A stretch of 64,000 bases of DNA, taken from Opisthocomus hoazin. Taxonomy: Eukaryota > Chordata > Aves > Opisthocomiformes > Opisthocomidae. Numbering within the stretch: the stretch's first letter is position 1; every line of letters begins with the position of its first letter. The translations under genes were made by a program, and so were the position numbers. Below, one piece after another: positions 35,301 to 45,694 of the stretch. The stretch spans positions 3,906,001-3,970,000 of the forward strand of contig NC_134436.1 of assembly GCF_030867145.1 (NCBI RefSeq), written 5' to 3'. Below the pieces are notes generated by a model, which was given only the letters and a program-made list of their open reading frames with translations, searched no databases and was not told the DNA's origin.

Positions 35301-37887
35301 TCGGGTACCTACAGGCCCAGGGGTGCGACATCCATCACTTGCAGAGCTCGGCCATCAGGACGGAGCAGGTCCCAGACTTTGTCGTGGGCACTGACCTGCA
35401 ACGAGCCTGCGTTAGGCAGGGGGGGCAGAAAGAGGGGGCTGCTGGCATCCCGCACTCACCGGGGCCCCCGGTTGCTTATGGCCCTGCACAGGTCAGGGCT
35501 GGGAAGGGAGAGCTGCCAGGGTCACTTCCAGCTTTTCCAGCCCCAGGGCCAGGGAAAGGCAGAGTGCAGAGCTTGGCAGGTCCCTGGCAGCATCCTGAGG
35601 GCGAAGGGCAGGGCCCAGCCTGGCAGCAAGAGCTGGCATCGCTCCTGTGCCAACCAGGGACGTGCTGGAGGGACATTCAGACCACAGGGAGCAGTGGCTG
35701 GCAGGAAAAGCCCAGCCACACGATGGGAAGGAAGGTGTTAGAGGTCTCACCAGTTACCACCTTGCTGCTGGAGCCTGGGAAATGCCCCGTGGGCACCCAA
35801 GGCTTCCCACGCCTGGGAAGTCCTACGAGGAGGTGAGAAAACCTGGAATCTGAAAGTCTTCAGCCCCTGGTCACCGTACATCCCAAGGGACAGGATGCCA
35901 GTACTGGGGCAATACACGCCCCTCGGTGCAGCAGGGTCCGGCCAGTGGCAGAAGGGGAACAGGACCCCACCCCAGGGCATCCTGGCCAGCCCTGCTCCTG
36001 CCCTACCTGGACCAGGCTGACAGTTTGCAGACTCTGTGTGTCAGCCCCCAAGGCCTCCAGTTCTTGGAAGACGGTGTTGATCACCTGGGGACAAGCTGGT
36101 CAAGCTGGGAGCCATTGGTTCTTGGCACCAGTGGCTGGGTCTCACCCATACCAGCAGGACTGGGGTCAGTTGGACAACCCGAGAGCCCAGCACCATGCAG
36201 TTGTGCTGTCACCTCTCCCCTGCCGTGCCCTGTGCCCTCACCTGCCAGACAATGCTCTGGAAGGGTAGCTGGGTCCCAGGGCCGTGGAGGTCCCACAGCA
36301 GCAGGGACACACTGTAGCCAAGGGGAACCAGTGCCAGCTGGGGTCTTGCCAACTCCAGAACCTGCTCCTGGTAGGAGAGACATAGCCAGCAGAGCAGGGA
36401 TGGCATGACACGACCAGCGTGGCACAGCACGGACAGCGTGCTGCAGATGGCCCAGCACAGAGGGCATTGGCACAGCTAGCACAGCACAGGCAGCCCGGTA
36501 TGGATGGCACAGTGTAGATGCACAGCATGCATGGCATGGCACGGCATGGCACGGATGGTGTGGCACCACGGTGCGCAGCACACCAGAGAAAGCATGGCAT
36601 GGGCAGTAAGGCACAGACAGCACAGCACAGCATGGCAGCTACGTCCCAGGACCCAAGAGGAACCAGGGGAGGGGTGAGAAACACCAGCAGGACACTTGTA
36701 CGACCACAGCCTGGGTCCCCAGCACACCTGAGGGGGTGGCAGCGGTGCCCAGTGGCCCCAGGACCTCAGCTGGATGCCCCAGCCCATGGCTTGGGCCAGC
36801 ATGTCCCTGGCTCATCTGGCTGGGGACAGGGGTGCAGAAGGACTTGGGCTCACAATACCTGTCCTGCATCCAAGCGGAAGATGCCATCCACTGTCAAGCC
36901 GTTGCCCTGGCAGGAGGAAGGGAGTGTGATAATGTTCAGCTTCCCCCCATTCCAGTATGACCAGTGCAGGGTAAAGGAGGGACTGGGCACATTGGGATGG
37001 AGGTGGCAGGGGTGGCATGGAGGGCCTGGCACAGCCTTGGGGGGTGGGGGGAGACCCCCCTCCCTTCCCCTGCTACCAGGTAACCCCCACCAGCCCCCAC
37101 CAGAGAGGAGCCTGGAGGGGTGTAGGGCAGGATCAGCCTAAGACCTCAACACCCATCAGGGTCCCGAGCGTGGCGTGTGGCTGGGACAGGGCCCCTGCTC
37201 CCATCTGGTTGCCTGGGGACCCTCGTCCCCTTGATACCCATGTCCCTGCCACTCTCACCTGGACCTCCTTCCCAGCAAAGAGAAGCTGCAGGGTGTCTTC
37301 ACTGATGGCCTCCTGGCTTTCCCCTGGCCCTGAAAACACTGAGTGTGGGGTGGGGCAGAGGGGGGCATCCACACCTGCCCCAGCTCTGTGCCCGCCCTGC
37401 AGCCTAGGGCCAGGTCCCAGGGCTTCGTAGTGTCCCCGAACCCTCCCACTATGGCCACAGTGCTCAGAGCCACGGGGGTGGGGAGGACGCTCCCTCCCCA
37501 TCACCGCCTCCCAGGCCAGCCGCACCAGCATGGCCAGTGATCCCAGTGCGGCCGTGGCTGTGGCTGCTGCCCTCGCCCAGTTCACTGGCGTGGGGGTTCG
37601 GGCTGGAGGCGCAGGGATGCTGCGGGTGTCCCCAGCCCCAGCTCTACCTGCTGCCTGGTGGAGTCCCACGGCTGCTCGCACGCACACATCCTGCTCGGCC
37701 TGCCAGGACACGGAGCAGAGGGGAATGAGCCAGGTCCTGCCCCATGCGCCCAGCACCTGCCAGGAGCTGCATGAGCCCCTGGGGAGCTGGGCAGTGCCTG
37801 GCCATGCTGCACCGCAGGCAGGGGACAGATCCCTCCAAACCACCCTGTGATGTCTCCCATGATGGCACTCACCTCCCCAGCGTCCAT
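32391..37887 (-). CDS. Kinesin-like pseudo-motor protein with C-terminal coiled coil, 16 exons, about 550 aa
   Basis: I do not recognise a named orthologue. Exons in transcript order: 37887-37873, 37699-37648, 37329-37259, 36906-36859, 36361-36242, 36084-36007, 35395-35313, 35132-35007, 34907-34794, 34479-34403, 34193-33976, 33744-33664, 33265-33164, 33050-32910, 32790-32638, 32564-32391. All are GT-AG; the total is 1653 nt, in frame. Residues 1-334 follow the kinesin motor in order: DVCVRAAVGLHQ (strand 1); LTVDGIFRLDAGQ; LARPQLALVPLGYSVSLLLW, then WDLHGPGTQ where the P-loop GQTGSGKT belongs; TVSLVQVSAHDKVWDLLRP; DGHSAMQGAGSLFTLTVE for switch I; LRILAFPGAARP for DLAGSE; LLEGNSLTFLLLCVTLP; REEILASLALAERVKGL. 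The Walker lysine and both switch signatures are gone. The rest (396-545) is Arg/Gln/Glu-rich coiled coil ending AATQTP. The start codon and exon 13 acceptor are least certain. Confidence 0.72.
36410..36645. repeat. Degenerate CAGCA/ATGGCACGG-type simple repeat
   Basis: Short imperfect tandem units rich in GGCA, such as catggcatggcacggcatgg at about 36529-36548, lie in an intron of the kinesin-like gene. There is no clear unit length. It is low-complexity DNA without further signal. Confidence 0.6.
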
Positions 37888-39538
37888 GGCTAGCTCAGTA
37901 CCGTCCGCCCCTGAGCTGCTGTTTCAGACAGGGCAGGGGATGGGGTTACACGGGGGGATCCTGTTCCCCTGCATTATTAATAGGTGTCGGGCACAGTCGT
38001 GTGGGCAGAGCCAGGCAGGGAGCGAGCCCAGCCTGGAGGCACCATGTTCTGGAGGCTGAGCCTCGCTAGCCAAGGAGGGAGCGGGGCCATGGCAGGCAAG
38101 TGGGCACCTGGACCTGCTCACACCATTGGTGTGCTGCTGGTCCGAGAAGGACATCTTTGCAAGCTGAGGATGGGAGATGAGGGGCCTTGGACTATCATTT
38201 TCTAGTCACCAGAAGCAACCACAAACTACAGAATCACATTTATTGGGTATCAGTCATACCAGAAAGCACAAAAGGAAATGCTGAAGCTGGAGATCTTTGT
38301 GGTCTGTAGAAACACAGACTGCGGGAGACGGGAGAGAGGTCCCAGGACAGCCCTTGTATTCGGACAGGACCAGGCACGACGGGGAGATGCACACGTGTCC
38401 CTCTGCCCCCATTGCCCCTACAGAATGAGATTACAGTGCTGCCCCTGCGTCTCTGAGCCCCCGCCTGCCCAAGTGTCTTCAGGCTGGACATGAGCCAGCC
38501 TTGCAAATGAAGCAAACAGCACCTGGGACTCCATCAAGAGCAGAACAAGAGGTGTGGCTGTGCCTCATGTGGGTGCTGCTAAGGGAAAGCAAGTCCTAGG
38601 ATTCTGGGACACAGGGATTTCTCCTTCCTCATCCATTAGACAGTGTCTGCTGCTCCCTGTTTCCAGGTCGAGCCTGTAGCAAGGCTGAGCACCAATCCCC
38701 AAGATACAACTGCAGACACCTGGTGTACATGCATCCACACGGGTCACCACGAGCAGAGCGGTGCCTTTGCTAGCACCCGTCCAACCACCAACCACGCTCC
38801 CACCAGCACAGGCACGCGTGCGGAACGGCCCCATCCCTCCCCTCCAGCTGCTCAGGGCTGACGTGGGCTGGTGGCACAGCCCCACACCCCCACCCTCAAC
38901 CCACAGGCAGATGCACACCCATGTGCCCTCAAACACACAGAGGACCCCGAGCCCATCGCAGACCCCCGGCTAGACTCTGGGCCCTGTTTAGCCACCCTCC
39001 AGCTCCAGCCTTGGGTCTTTCCACACTCTGGTTTTCCTCCCACTGGCAAGTCCAGCCTGTGTTTGCTGGCAGGTCACACACGTGCACAAGCAGAATAGTG
39101 AGGTGACACAGCAAACACGCAGGAACAGACTTTAATGAGAAGGCAGGACAGACCGTGGGACGAAGCGCAGGGCTTGGCCAGGCGAGCGCTGCTTGCCTAC
39201 GCCCAGCCCCCTCCTTCCCCATCCCCATTTTCCCATGCTTGTCCCTTCCCCAGCCACCTACCCTGAGCCTCCCCTTGATCCTTCCCATAAGCATTCCCCG
39301 GTTAGTTTTGCACATTCTCCCGATCTCCATCAGCATCCCATGATCAATTTTCTCTTTCCTATGAGATGTTTTCTGAATAACCCAGAATAAACCCATTTTC
39401 TTCTTAGTTAAATGTTTCTGGTTGAACGTCTTGAGGTCACACTTGAGGGGTTCATCCACCAGTGCCTTGAGAGCTTGAGTCTTCGTTGCCATCTCTGTTA
39501 CCTCCACCTTGTTAGCATTTGTGTATAGGGCTGTTTAA
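37888..39538. other. Intergenic stretch between the kinesin-like gene and CD14, with two minus-strand poly(A) signals
   Basis: No recognised gene. On the minus strand AATAAA (complement of 38236-38241) is followed by a TG-rich tract (TGTAGTTTGTGGTTG), and ATTAAA (39133-39128) by TGTTCCTGCGTGTTTGCTGTG. Both look like real cleavage sites and may be alternative distal ends of CD14. A minus frame from 39507 to 38929 (192 codons, MATKTQALKALVDEPLKCDL near its start, Lys-rich) has no family I know; it may be chance or a decayed retrocopy. Confidence 0.4.
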
Positions 39539-39544
39539 TTTATT
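39539..39544 (-). terminator. CD14: Nearest poly(A) signal AATAAA downstream of CD14
   Basis: TTTATT on + gives AATAAA on minus, about 635 bases after the CD14 stop. Its downstream GU-rich element is weak compared with the two more distal signals at about 39130 and 38238, so CD14 may use several ends. Confidence 0.4.
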
Positions 39545-40177
39545 CATTTTTTCTGTCTTTTGTGGTTTTTCTCTCTTGCTGAATAGCAGTTAAGCAGACA
39601 CCCTCACAAACCAGACATCCTCCAAGGCATGGCCCAGCCATGGTCCCAGGTAAGGAGAGGCGGAGGATCACCAGAGGGGCCGCAGAGGCTGCAAGGACAG
39701 CTGGGCTGGTGGGCACAGGGCTACAAGGTGCTGGGGGACCCCGGGCCGGGACCACCACCCCCCCCGTGAGGCTTGGAGCATCTGAGCACCGCCTGGAGCG
39801 CTGCAGATATGATGGGGCTGAACTCCTCTTGTTCAGGGCAGATGATCTCAGAGGGGCAATGGCTGCACATTAGCGCTTGAGGAGTTAGAGTTGGCCATAA
39901 CGAAAACCGCTCTGGGAGGGGGCAGCCCTGGGACAGAGCATGGCAAGGGGCTTTGCTTGGGGGTTTCTCCAAGACTTGGACAGGCAAAGCCACAGCCACT
40001 GTGGGATAATGCTGGGCACAGTCCTGCTCCACAGGGGAGCCTGGACTGGGGACACCGAGAGAGCCCCGCACTGGCACCTGGGGGTCCTGTGAGCCTTCCC
40101 ACAGAGCTCCTGGCCTTGCAGCCCCTGGGGCTGAGCCCCTGCGGGGAAGCACTGGTGGGAATGGTCACACGTCCCCT

Positions 40178-41533
40178 TCACGCTTTGTGGCAGGGCCAGA
40201 CGAGCCCGGGCCTGGATCTGACCAGGCAGACGGCCCCGGCCACGCCAAGCAGGGTGAGGGCAATGCAGACAGGGGCAATCACTGCAGCACTGTTACACTG
40301 CAGCACCGAGACCGGCACGTCCTTCACCAGCCTGCCCTGGTAGTGAGGTGGGGAGTGACATGTGTATTCCTCGGGCCAGCCCTGCCCAAGCTGCCCCATG
40401 CCCGCCAGTGCCTGCAGCGCCCCGGCCCCAGAGCACAAGCAGTTGTAGGGGTTGCCAGCCGCAGCCACATTCCGCAGGTGCCCCAGGAGCTTCACCTCAT
40501 CCCATGGCAGCTCTGTAATTAAGTTGTTGTCTAGGTGGAGAGTGTCCAGCATGGGGTAATTCATGATGGAGGGGGCAGCCTGCAGCATGTTTTGGCTCAG
40601 GAAGAGTTTCTTCAGGGAGCTGAGGGAGATGTCTACAGCATGGAGGTGGTTGCAGCTCATGTCCAACACTTCTAGACCGGGAGGCAGAGGTGTGAGGACT
40701 TCATCCAAGCCGGTGTCAGACAGGTTAAAGATTCGGAGAGACACTGGCCACTGGCAGGGGTAGGATGGGTCTGCCATGAGCTTATTCTGGCTGAGATCTA
40801 GATGCTGGAGCTCGTGCAGCAGCTGCACACTTTTGCATACGCTGTGGTAGGATGTCAGGTTGTTGTGTTGCAGGCTCAGTACCTGGAGCTGAGGGAAAGC
40901 CCCCTTGCAGAAGGCAGGTATCAAGCTCTCATCCTCAAGGCTGTTTTGTGCCACATCCAGGGAGCGCAGATCTCTGAAGACCCTTCCGATGCCACAGGGC
41001 AGGCTGGTGACATGGGAGCCAGTGACAGCCAGCTCCTGCAGGGTCTCCAGCCAGCGGCTCAGATTAGAGAAGCCCTGCTCACGGCCCGTCAGCGGTGCAG
41101 ATGTCACGTTGTGGAAGTGCAGGGACAAGATGGGCAGGTTCTGGCCTGCCATTTCATCCCAGTCGCCCCTCCCCTCAAAAATGCAGCTCTTAAACACCAG
41201 CTCCTGCACTTTGGTGTAGGAGAAGAACCTCAGGACTCGGGCGAGGAGTATCTCAGGCACCAGGAGACCACCAAAAATTATTTTCCTGATGACAAGGGAG
41301 CCCAACATTTCAATGGCAGAGGGGTCCAAGTCGCTGATAGGGAAGGCTACATATTGCTCCAGGTCTCCCCCCCAAAACTCCACGACAGAGGCTGGGAGGC
41401 ACTGGATGATGCTTGTTATGCTTTCCTGGGACAGGTTGTAGCACACACAGTGCTCCTGAGTGCGATTGAAGAAACACCTGCCTTCTGCCTCCAACAGCCC
41501 CAGCCCCAGGAGGAGGAGGACAGCCACATTCAT
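40178..41533 (-). CDS. CD14: Monocyte differentiation antigen CD14, transmembrane form, 451 aa
   Basis: LPS co-receptor that passes lipopolysaccharide from LBP to MD-2/TLR4. The start is the ATG at 41533 (MNVAVLLLLGLGLLEAEG signal peptide), not the in-frame ATG 17 codons upstream. An acceptor-like CTCATTTCTAG lies 10 bases before it, as in mammals, where an intron sits next to the CD14 start codon. An N-terminal Cys-rich cap (CFFNRTQEHCVCYNL) precedes about 11 leucine-rich repeats (LQVLSLQHNNLTSY, LQHLDLSQNKLMAD, LEVLDMSCNHLHAV, LDTLHLDNNLITEL), and an LRR C-terminal cap holds NPYNCLC and YTCHSP. The C-terminus is a clear membrane segment (SAAVIAPVCIALTLLGVAGA) followed by a basic tail RSRPGLVWPCHKA, so the protein should be membrane-spanning rather than GPI-anchored as in mammals. 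It is longer than human CD14 (375 aa). The TMCO6 gene follows head-to-head on the other strand. Confidence 0.96.
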   Translation of the reverse strand: MNVAVLLLLGLGLLEAEGRCFFNRTQEHCVCYNLSQESITSIIQCLPASVVEFWGGDLEQYVAFPISDLDPSAIEMLGSLVIRKIIFGGLLVPEILLARVLRFFSYTKVQELVFKSCIFEGRGDWDEMAGQNLPILSLHFHNVTSAPLTGREQGFSNLSRWLETLQELAVTGSHVTSLPCGIGRVFRDLRSLDVAQNSLEDESLIPAFCKGAFPQLQVLSLQHNNLTSYHSVCKSVQLLHELQHLDLSQNKLMADPSYPCQWPVSLRIFNLSDTGLDEVLTPLPPGLEVLDMSCNHLHAVDISLSSLKKLFLSQNMLQAAPSIMNYPMLDTLHLDNNLITELPWDEVKLLGHLRNVAAAGNPYNCLCSGAGALQALAGMGQLGQGWPEEYTCHSPPHYQGRLVKDVPVSVLQCNSAAVIAPVCIALTLLGVAGAVCLVRSRPGLVWPCHKA

Positions 41534-41752
41534 GGTGAACAACCTAGAAATGAGGAGAGCAATGGTGAAAGGCAGCACTCTCACGGCAGCCGAGGAGACC
41601 GTTCAGGTCCAGCTGACTGGAGGGCTGCCTTGAGCAGGTTCAGCCACCGAGAGCCACCTCTCAGGGACACAGCGCTGCCCTCGTCCCTCTGCCCAACTGC
41701 CCTTCGCATGGCTCCAGCGCACCCCATCAGCACCCGCCTGGCTACTCAGTCA

Positions 41753-41759
41753 TGACTCA
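41753..41759. promoter_or_regulatory. AP-1 consensus TGACTCA upstream of CD14
   Basis: A perfect AP-1 heptamer lies 220 bp upstream of the CD14 start codon. CD14 is myeloid and AP-1 and C/EBP sites control it in mammals, so the site is plausible, but a single 7-mer is weak evidence. Confidence 0.3.
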
Positions 41760-44336
41760 GGGCAAAGCTCAAATCACCAGTGAAACACCCAAGAGCTGCA
41801 CCTGTGCCACCCGCTCCTTGGCAGCAAGTCGGTGGCACTGGTCTCACCCCACCCCAAAAGCAGGGTTTCGGCAAGGCAGGGTGGCTCCTCCTGAGGCAGC
41901 AGCTGCCGGGCTCTGTGCTGTCCTGCCTGGGCTGCCTTGCTGCAGACTCCTGTTCCCAGGCGACCAGGAAATACCACGGATGAGGAGCAACTAGAAATGT
42001 TGAGTTACGGACAGTGAAGCCAGATATATCAGTCTGACTGCAAGACGGGAGAGCCACAGCTCTGTTTGTTTCTCTGCATGGTGCGCCCTGTAATCTGGGG
42101 CAGGAAATTGCAACAGAGGGCTTCATATTTTCCTTTTTCTCACCCAGCGATTAGATTCATTACCAGCCTCCAAGGGGATAGCAGAAAATCATTTCTGAGG
42201 GTCTGTATGCACCGCTGTCAGCACTGAGTATTGCTTTGCTGTCCAGCTGAAGGGAAAGTCTTATCAACAGATTGCAACAAAGCAGCAAGATTAAAGGCTC
42301 CCAAGAATGTGCTGACTCAGCTCTGTTCGAGCACCCAGACAGGGCAGTGGCGAGGAGTACTTGGGGGTCTCCAATCCAACCTCCTGCTTCGAGCAGGTCT
42401 GTTGCCAGCACTAGTCCCGATCAGCCACAGCTTTTCCTGGCCGCATCTGAAAAAACCTCTGAGGACAGAACTCTCCCTACCTCTGTGCCGTCGTGGGCTG
42501 CACCACCCTCCCACGGGGAAGCTCTTCTCCAGCACTGGCGCGAAGTCCCCCTCTCCGGGGGTGCAGCACGCAGCGGGGTAGGTTTGTCCAGTGACTCACC
42601 AGTCAGCTCACGCTGAAATGTTTCCTTGCCCCACAGCTGCTTCCTCTAGTTGCTGCCAAATCCAGGGCTAAGGTGCCAAAGGCTTTGCAAGTGCTTGGCT
42701 CTCTCCTGTGCCTGATCCTCCGCTGCCTCCAGACAGACGAGACCTCAGTGCCTGCAGGTGTCTTCCAGCTGCCGTTGGCACTTCCGCAGCCCGTCCCGCC
42801 TGCGCTTAGACCCGCGCGGCTGGGGCTGGGGGGCACCCGAAGGCAGGCTCCCGGGCGCTGCCCTTGCTCCCGCTGCGTGATTTCCTGAGCAGGACGGGGC
42901 TGGCTGTGCCACGGGAAGCAACACGCCACGCAGCAACCGCCCAAGTCACTTCTGCTTCGCCTCCCTGCAGCAACGGGCTCTTGCAGCTGCAGGCTGGGGT
43001 TTTGGTCGACATGCCAGTGCTGCTCACTTTCCTAGTAAGGATGGGGGAAGAGAGTGCGGTCACGGTGCCCTAAACACATGCTCGGGACCAGCCCAAACAT
43101 GCATTTGCTTCCAGATGCTCTGAGCTTGCTGTGCCTCGGAGACCACTGGGTGCTGAGCACCCTGCAGGAGGTAATGCAGAAGGCAACGGGACTGTCATAC
43201 CCACTGTCCAGACCACCCCCAGATGCCTGTGTCCCATGTAGGACGGGGACAGGACAAAGTCCCATCAACTGTGTGCACAGCCCAACATTGCGAAGGGCAC
43301 ATCTTCACCCAAAGTTGGCTTCCTTGGCCAGCTGGCTGCTTGGCTTGGCCAAGGAACTCACGTCACTTGCCACGTGCTCCTTTGGCAGCTGGTGGCGGTG
43401 CCTACATCAAGACATTAACGATCTCCATCAGCGAGCGGAGACCAGCAGGCACTGGGAAAGATCTGTCAGGGATTTTTTCTTCCCCGGGGATTTCTCTGCC
43501 CCTGTTGGATTTCAGAAAGATTTTCAGAAAGGCAATGAATCTGCACAGCTAGAAGATGCAATTCCCAGTTTGTTTTTGTTAACGCAGCATTGCAGACAGG
43601 CACTATCCGTGTGAAAACAGCTGGGCAGGAGCTGCCTGTCCCACGCACTCTGGCACTCTGCTGCTGGGATGGGTGAAGGGGAGGTCTCCTTTCGGTCCTC
43701 ACATTTACTGCAGCTCATTTTCTTGCTCCTGGCATCTCAGGAGGAGTGCTGCACCGTTTTGCTGCCTTTCCCTGAGCAATCCCTTCTGCAGAGGCGTTCA
43801 GCCATTCCATGATTCCTCTTCTCGATCCTCGGGTTACATGAAACTGCTGCTGCACGCACCACGGAAAACTCCTAGCAGCACTTCTGAGTTCTCCTCGCTA
43901 CTCCTCTTGGTGAGGCTGGCAGCTCTGTTGGGGCCTGGTACCTTTTAACTGCTCATTCCTAGCCACCAGCTGCAAATTCTCCCAAATATCTTTCTGGGGA
44001 AAAAAATCTCCTTGGCAGCCAGCCACGCCCCGCTTCAAACACTTGTGGTTTTGGAGCCACCTTTTGGGTGATTAATTTCTTGTTGTCGTCGCCAGCGTGG
44101 CAGATCCCAGGACACCGAGAGCCATTGCCTTACATTGCCGGTGAGTGTCTGGGCTTTTTTTGCTTCAGCAAACACGCAGTTCAGCCTGTGGGAGCAGAAA
44201 CCTCGCCTGCGCCTGGAGGCTGGCTGGTTTCAGCCCTGCAAGGCCAGAGGAGTTCATCCTCTGCCTGGTTTCCCCCTGCCACGCACGCTTGTGTCTGTGT
44301 CCCTGTGCACAGGCCCTGCACCCCATCCCTGGAGCC
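41760..44336. other. Intergenic stretch between CD14 and the minisatellite
   Basis: No coding exon recognised. About 42355-42435 resembles a decayed CR1 3' end (ctccaatccaacctcctgct, then cagcactagtcccgatcagcc) but is short. The rest is moderately GC-rich with scattered open frames on both strands. This is the shared upstream region of CD14 and TMCO6, so regulatory elements are likely but not visible beyond single motifs. Confidence 0.4.
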
Positions 44337-45320
44337 AGTCACTGCGCCGGAGATGATGGCCACTGTGGCAGAGACGGTCACTGCGCCGAAGAGGGTCACC
44401 ACACGCTTCCAAAGAGGGTCACCACGCAGTCCCCAAGAGCGTCACCACACGCTTCCAAAGAGGGTCACCACACACTCCCAAAGGGGGTCACCATGCCAAA
44501 GAGGGTCACCGCGCGGTCCCCAAGAAGGTCACCACACAGTCCCTAAGAGGGTCACCATGCGGTCCCCAAGAGGGTCACCACACCAAAGAGGGTCACCACA
44601 TGCTTCCAAAGAGGGTCACCATGCCAAAGAGGGTCACCACATGCTTCCAAAGAGGGTCACCATGCCAAAGAGGGTCACCGCGTTGTCCCCAAGAGGGTCA
44701 CCACGCCAAAGAGGGTCACCACACGCTTCCAAAGAGGGTCACTGCGCAGTCCCCAAGAGGGTCACCACACCAGAGGGTCACCACACCAAAGAGGGTCACC
44801 ACGCGGTCCCCAAGAGGGTCACCGCACCAAAGAGGGTCACCACACACTCCCAAAGGGGGTCACCACACCAAAGAGGGTCACTGCGTGGTCCCCAAGAAGG
44901 TCACCACACAGTCCCTAAGAGGGTCACCATGCGGTCCCCAAGAGGGTCACCATGCCAAAGAGGGTCACCACACACTCCCAGAGGGGGTCACCATGCCAAA
45001 GAGGGTCACCACGCGGTCTCCAAGAAGGTCACCACACAGTCCCTAAGAGGGTCACCATGCGGTCCCCAAGAGGGTCACCACACCAAAGAGGGTCACCACA
45101 CGCTTCCAGAGAGGGTCACTGCGCAGTCCCCAAGAGGGTCACCACACCAAAGAGGGTCACCACGCGGTCCCCAAGAGGGTCACCGCACCAAAGAGGGTCA
45201 CCACACACTCCCAAAGGGGGTCACCACACCAAAGAGGGTCACCACGTGGTCCCCAAGAAGGTCACCACACAGTCCCTAAGAGGGTCACGGCGCGGTCCCC
45301 AAGAGGGTCACCCAGCGAGG
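44337..45320. repeat. Minisatellite of alternating 23-bp and 18-bp GTCACC units
   Basis: About 980 bp of tandem units that all begin GTCACC and end in AAGAGG or a close variant. Long units are 23 bp (for example GTCACC+ACACGCTTCC+AAAGAGG) and short ones 18 bp (GTCACC+ATGCC+AAAGAGG); they alternate in higher-order blocks. The strand is open in several frames, giving PKRVTT/RGSPHQ-type repeats up to about 400 codons, which I regard as by-products of unit lengths and absence of stops in the motif. It abuts the TMCO6 CpG island. Confidence 0.95.
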
Positions 45321-45694
45321 TGGCTCTGCTGGCGCAGGCCTCGCAGCGGGGCCGGCCGAGCTCCCTCCTGCGGGCGCAGCAGGCGATGGCGGGGGTGGCC
45401 CAGCGGAGCCCCTGCCCGGGAAGGGCCGGTCCCGCTCCTCCGGGGCCGGGCGCTGGGGAGGCAGCGGGGTGCCGGGGCTGCGGGCGGACCCGCCGGCCGG
45501 GCCCCCGGGGGGGACAGCCGGTCCCGATGCCCCTTCCCGGGGCTGCCCGGCCACCAGACAACCCGCCGCCTCACGACCCGGCCCCGCCCGCCGCCCGGCC
45601 GCGGCCTCCTCCCCGCGGCCCTCCCCGCCGCGGCCTCCTCCCCGCCCCGGCGCAGCCTCCTCCTCCTCCTCCTGCTCCTCCTCCTCCCGCCGCC
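45321..45694 (+). promoter_or_regulatory. TMCO6: TMCO6 CpG-island promoter and 5' UTR
   Basis: Very GC- and CpG-rich DNA from the end of the minisatellite into TMCO6 exon 1, with a CCTCCT pyrimidine-rich run directly before the start codon (about 45655-45687). There is no TATA box. This is the expected layout of a broadly expressed gene. The transcription start was not determined. Confidence 0.55.

Noticed and set aside
41534-41584. Upstream in-frame ATG for CD14
   Set aside because: It puts 17 residues before a normal signal peptide, and an acceptor-like TTTCTAG precedes the chosen ATG, as in mammalian CD14.
40802-41755. A 317-codon + frame opposite CD14
   Set aside because: Mirror of the CD14 leucine-rich repeats; no start context or motif.
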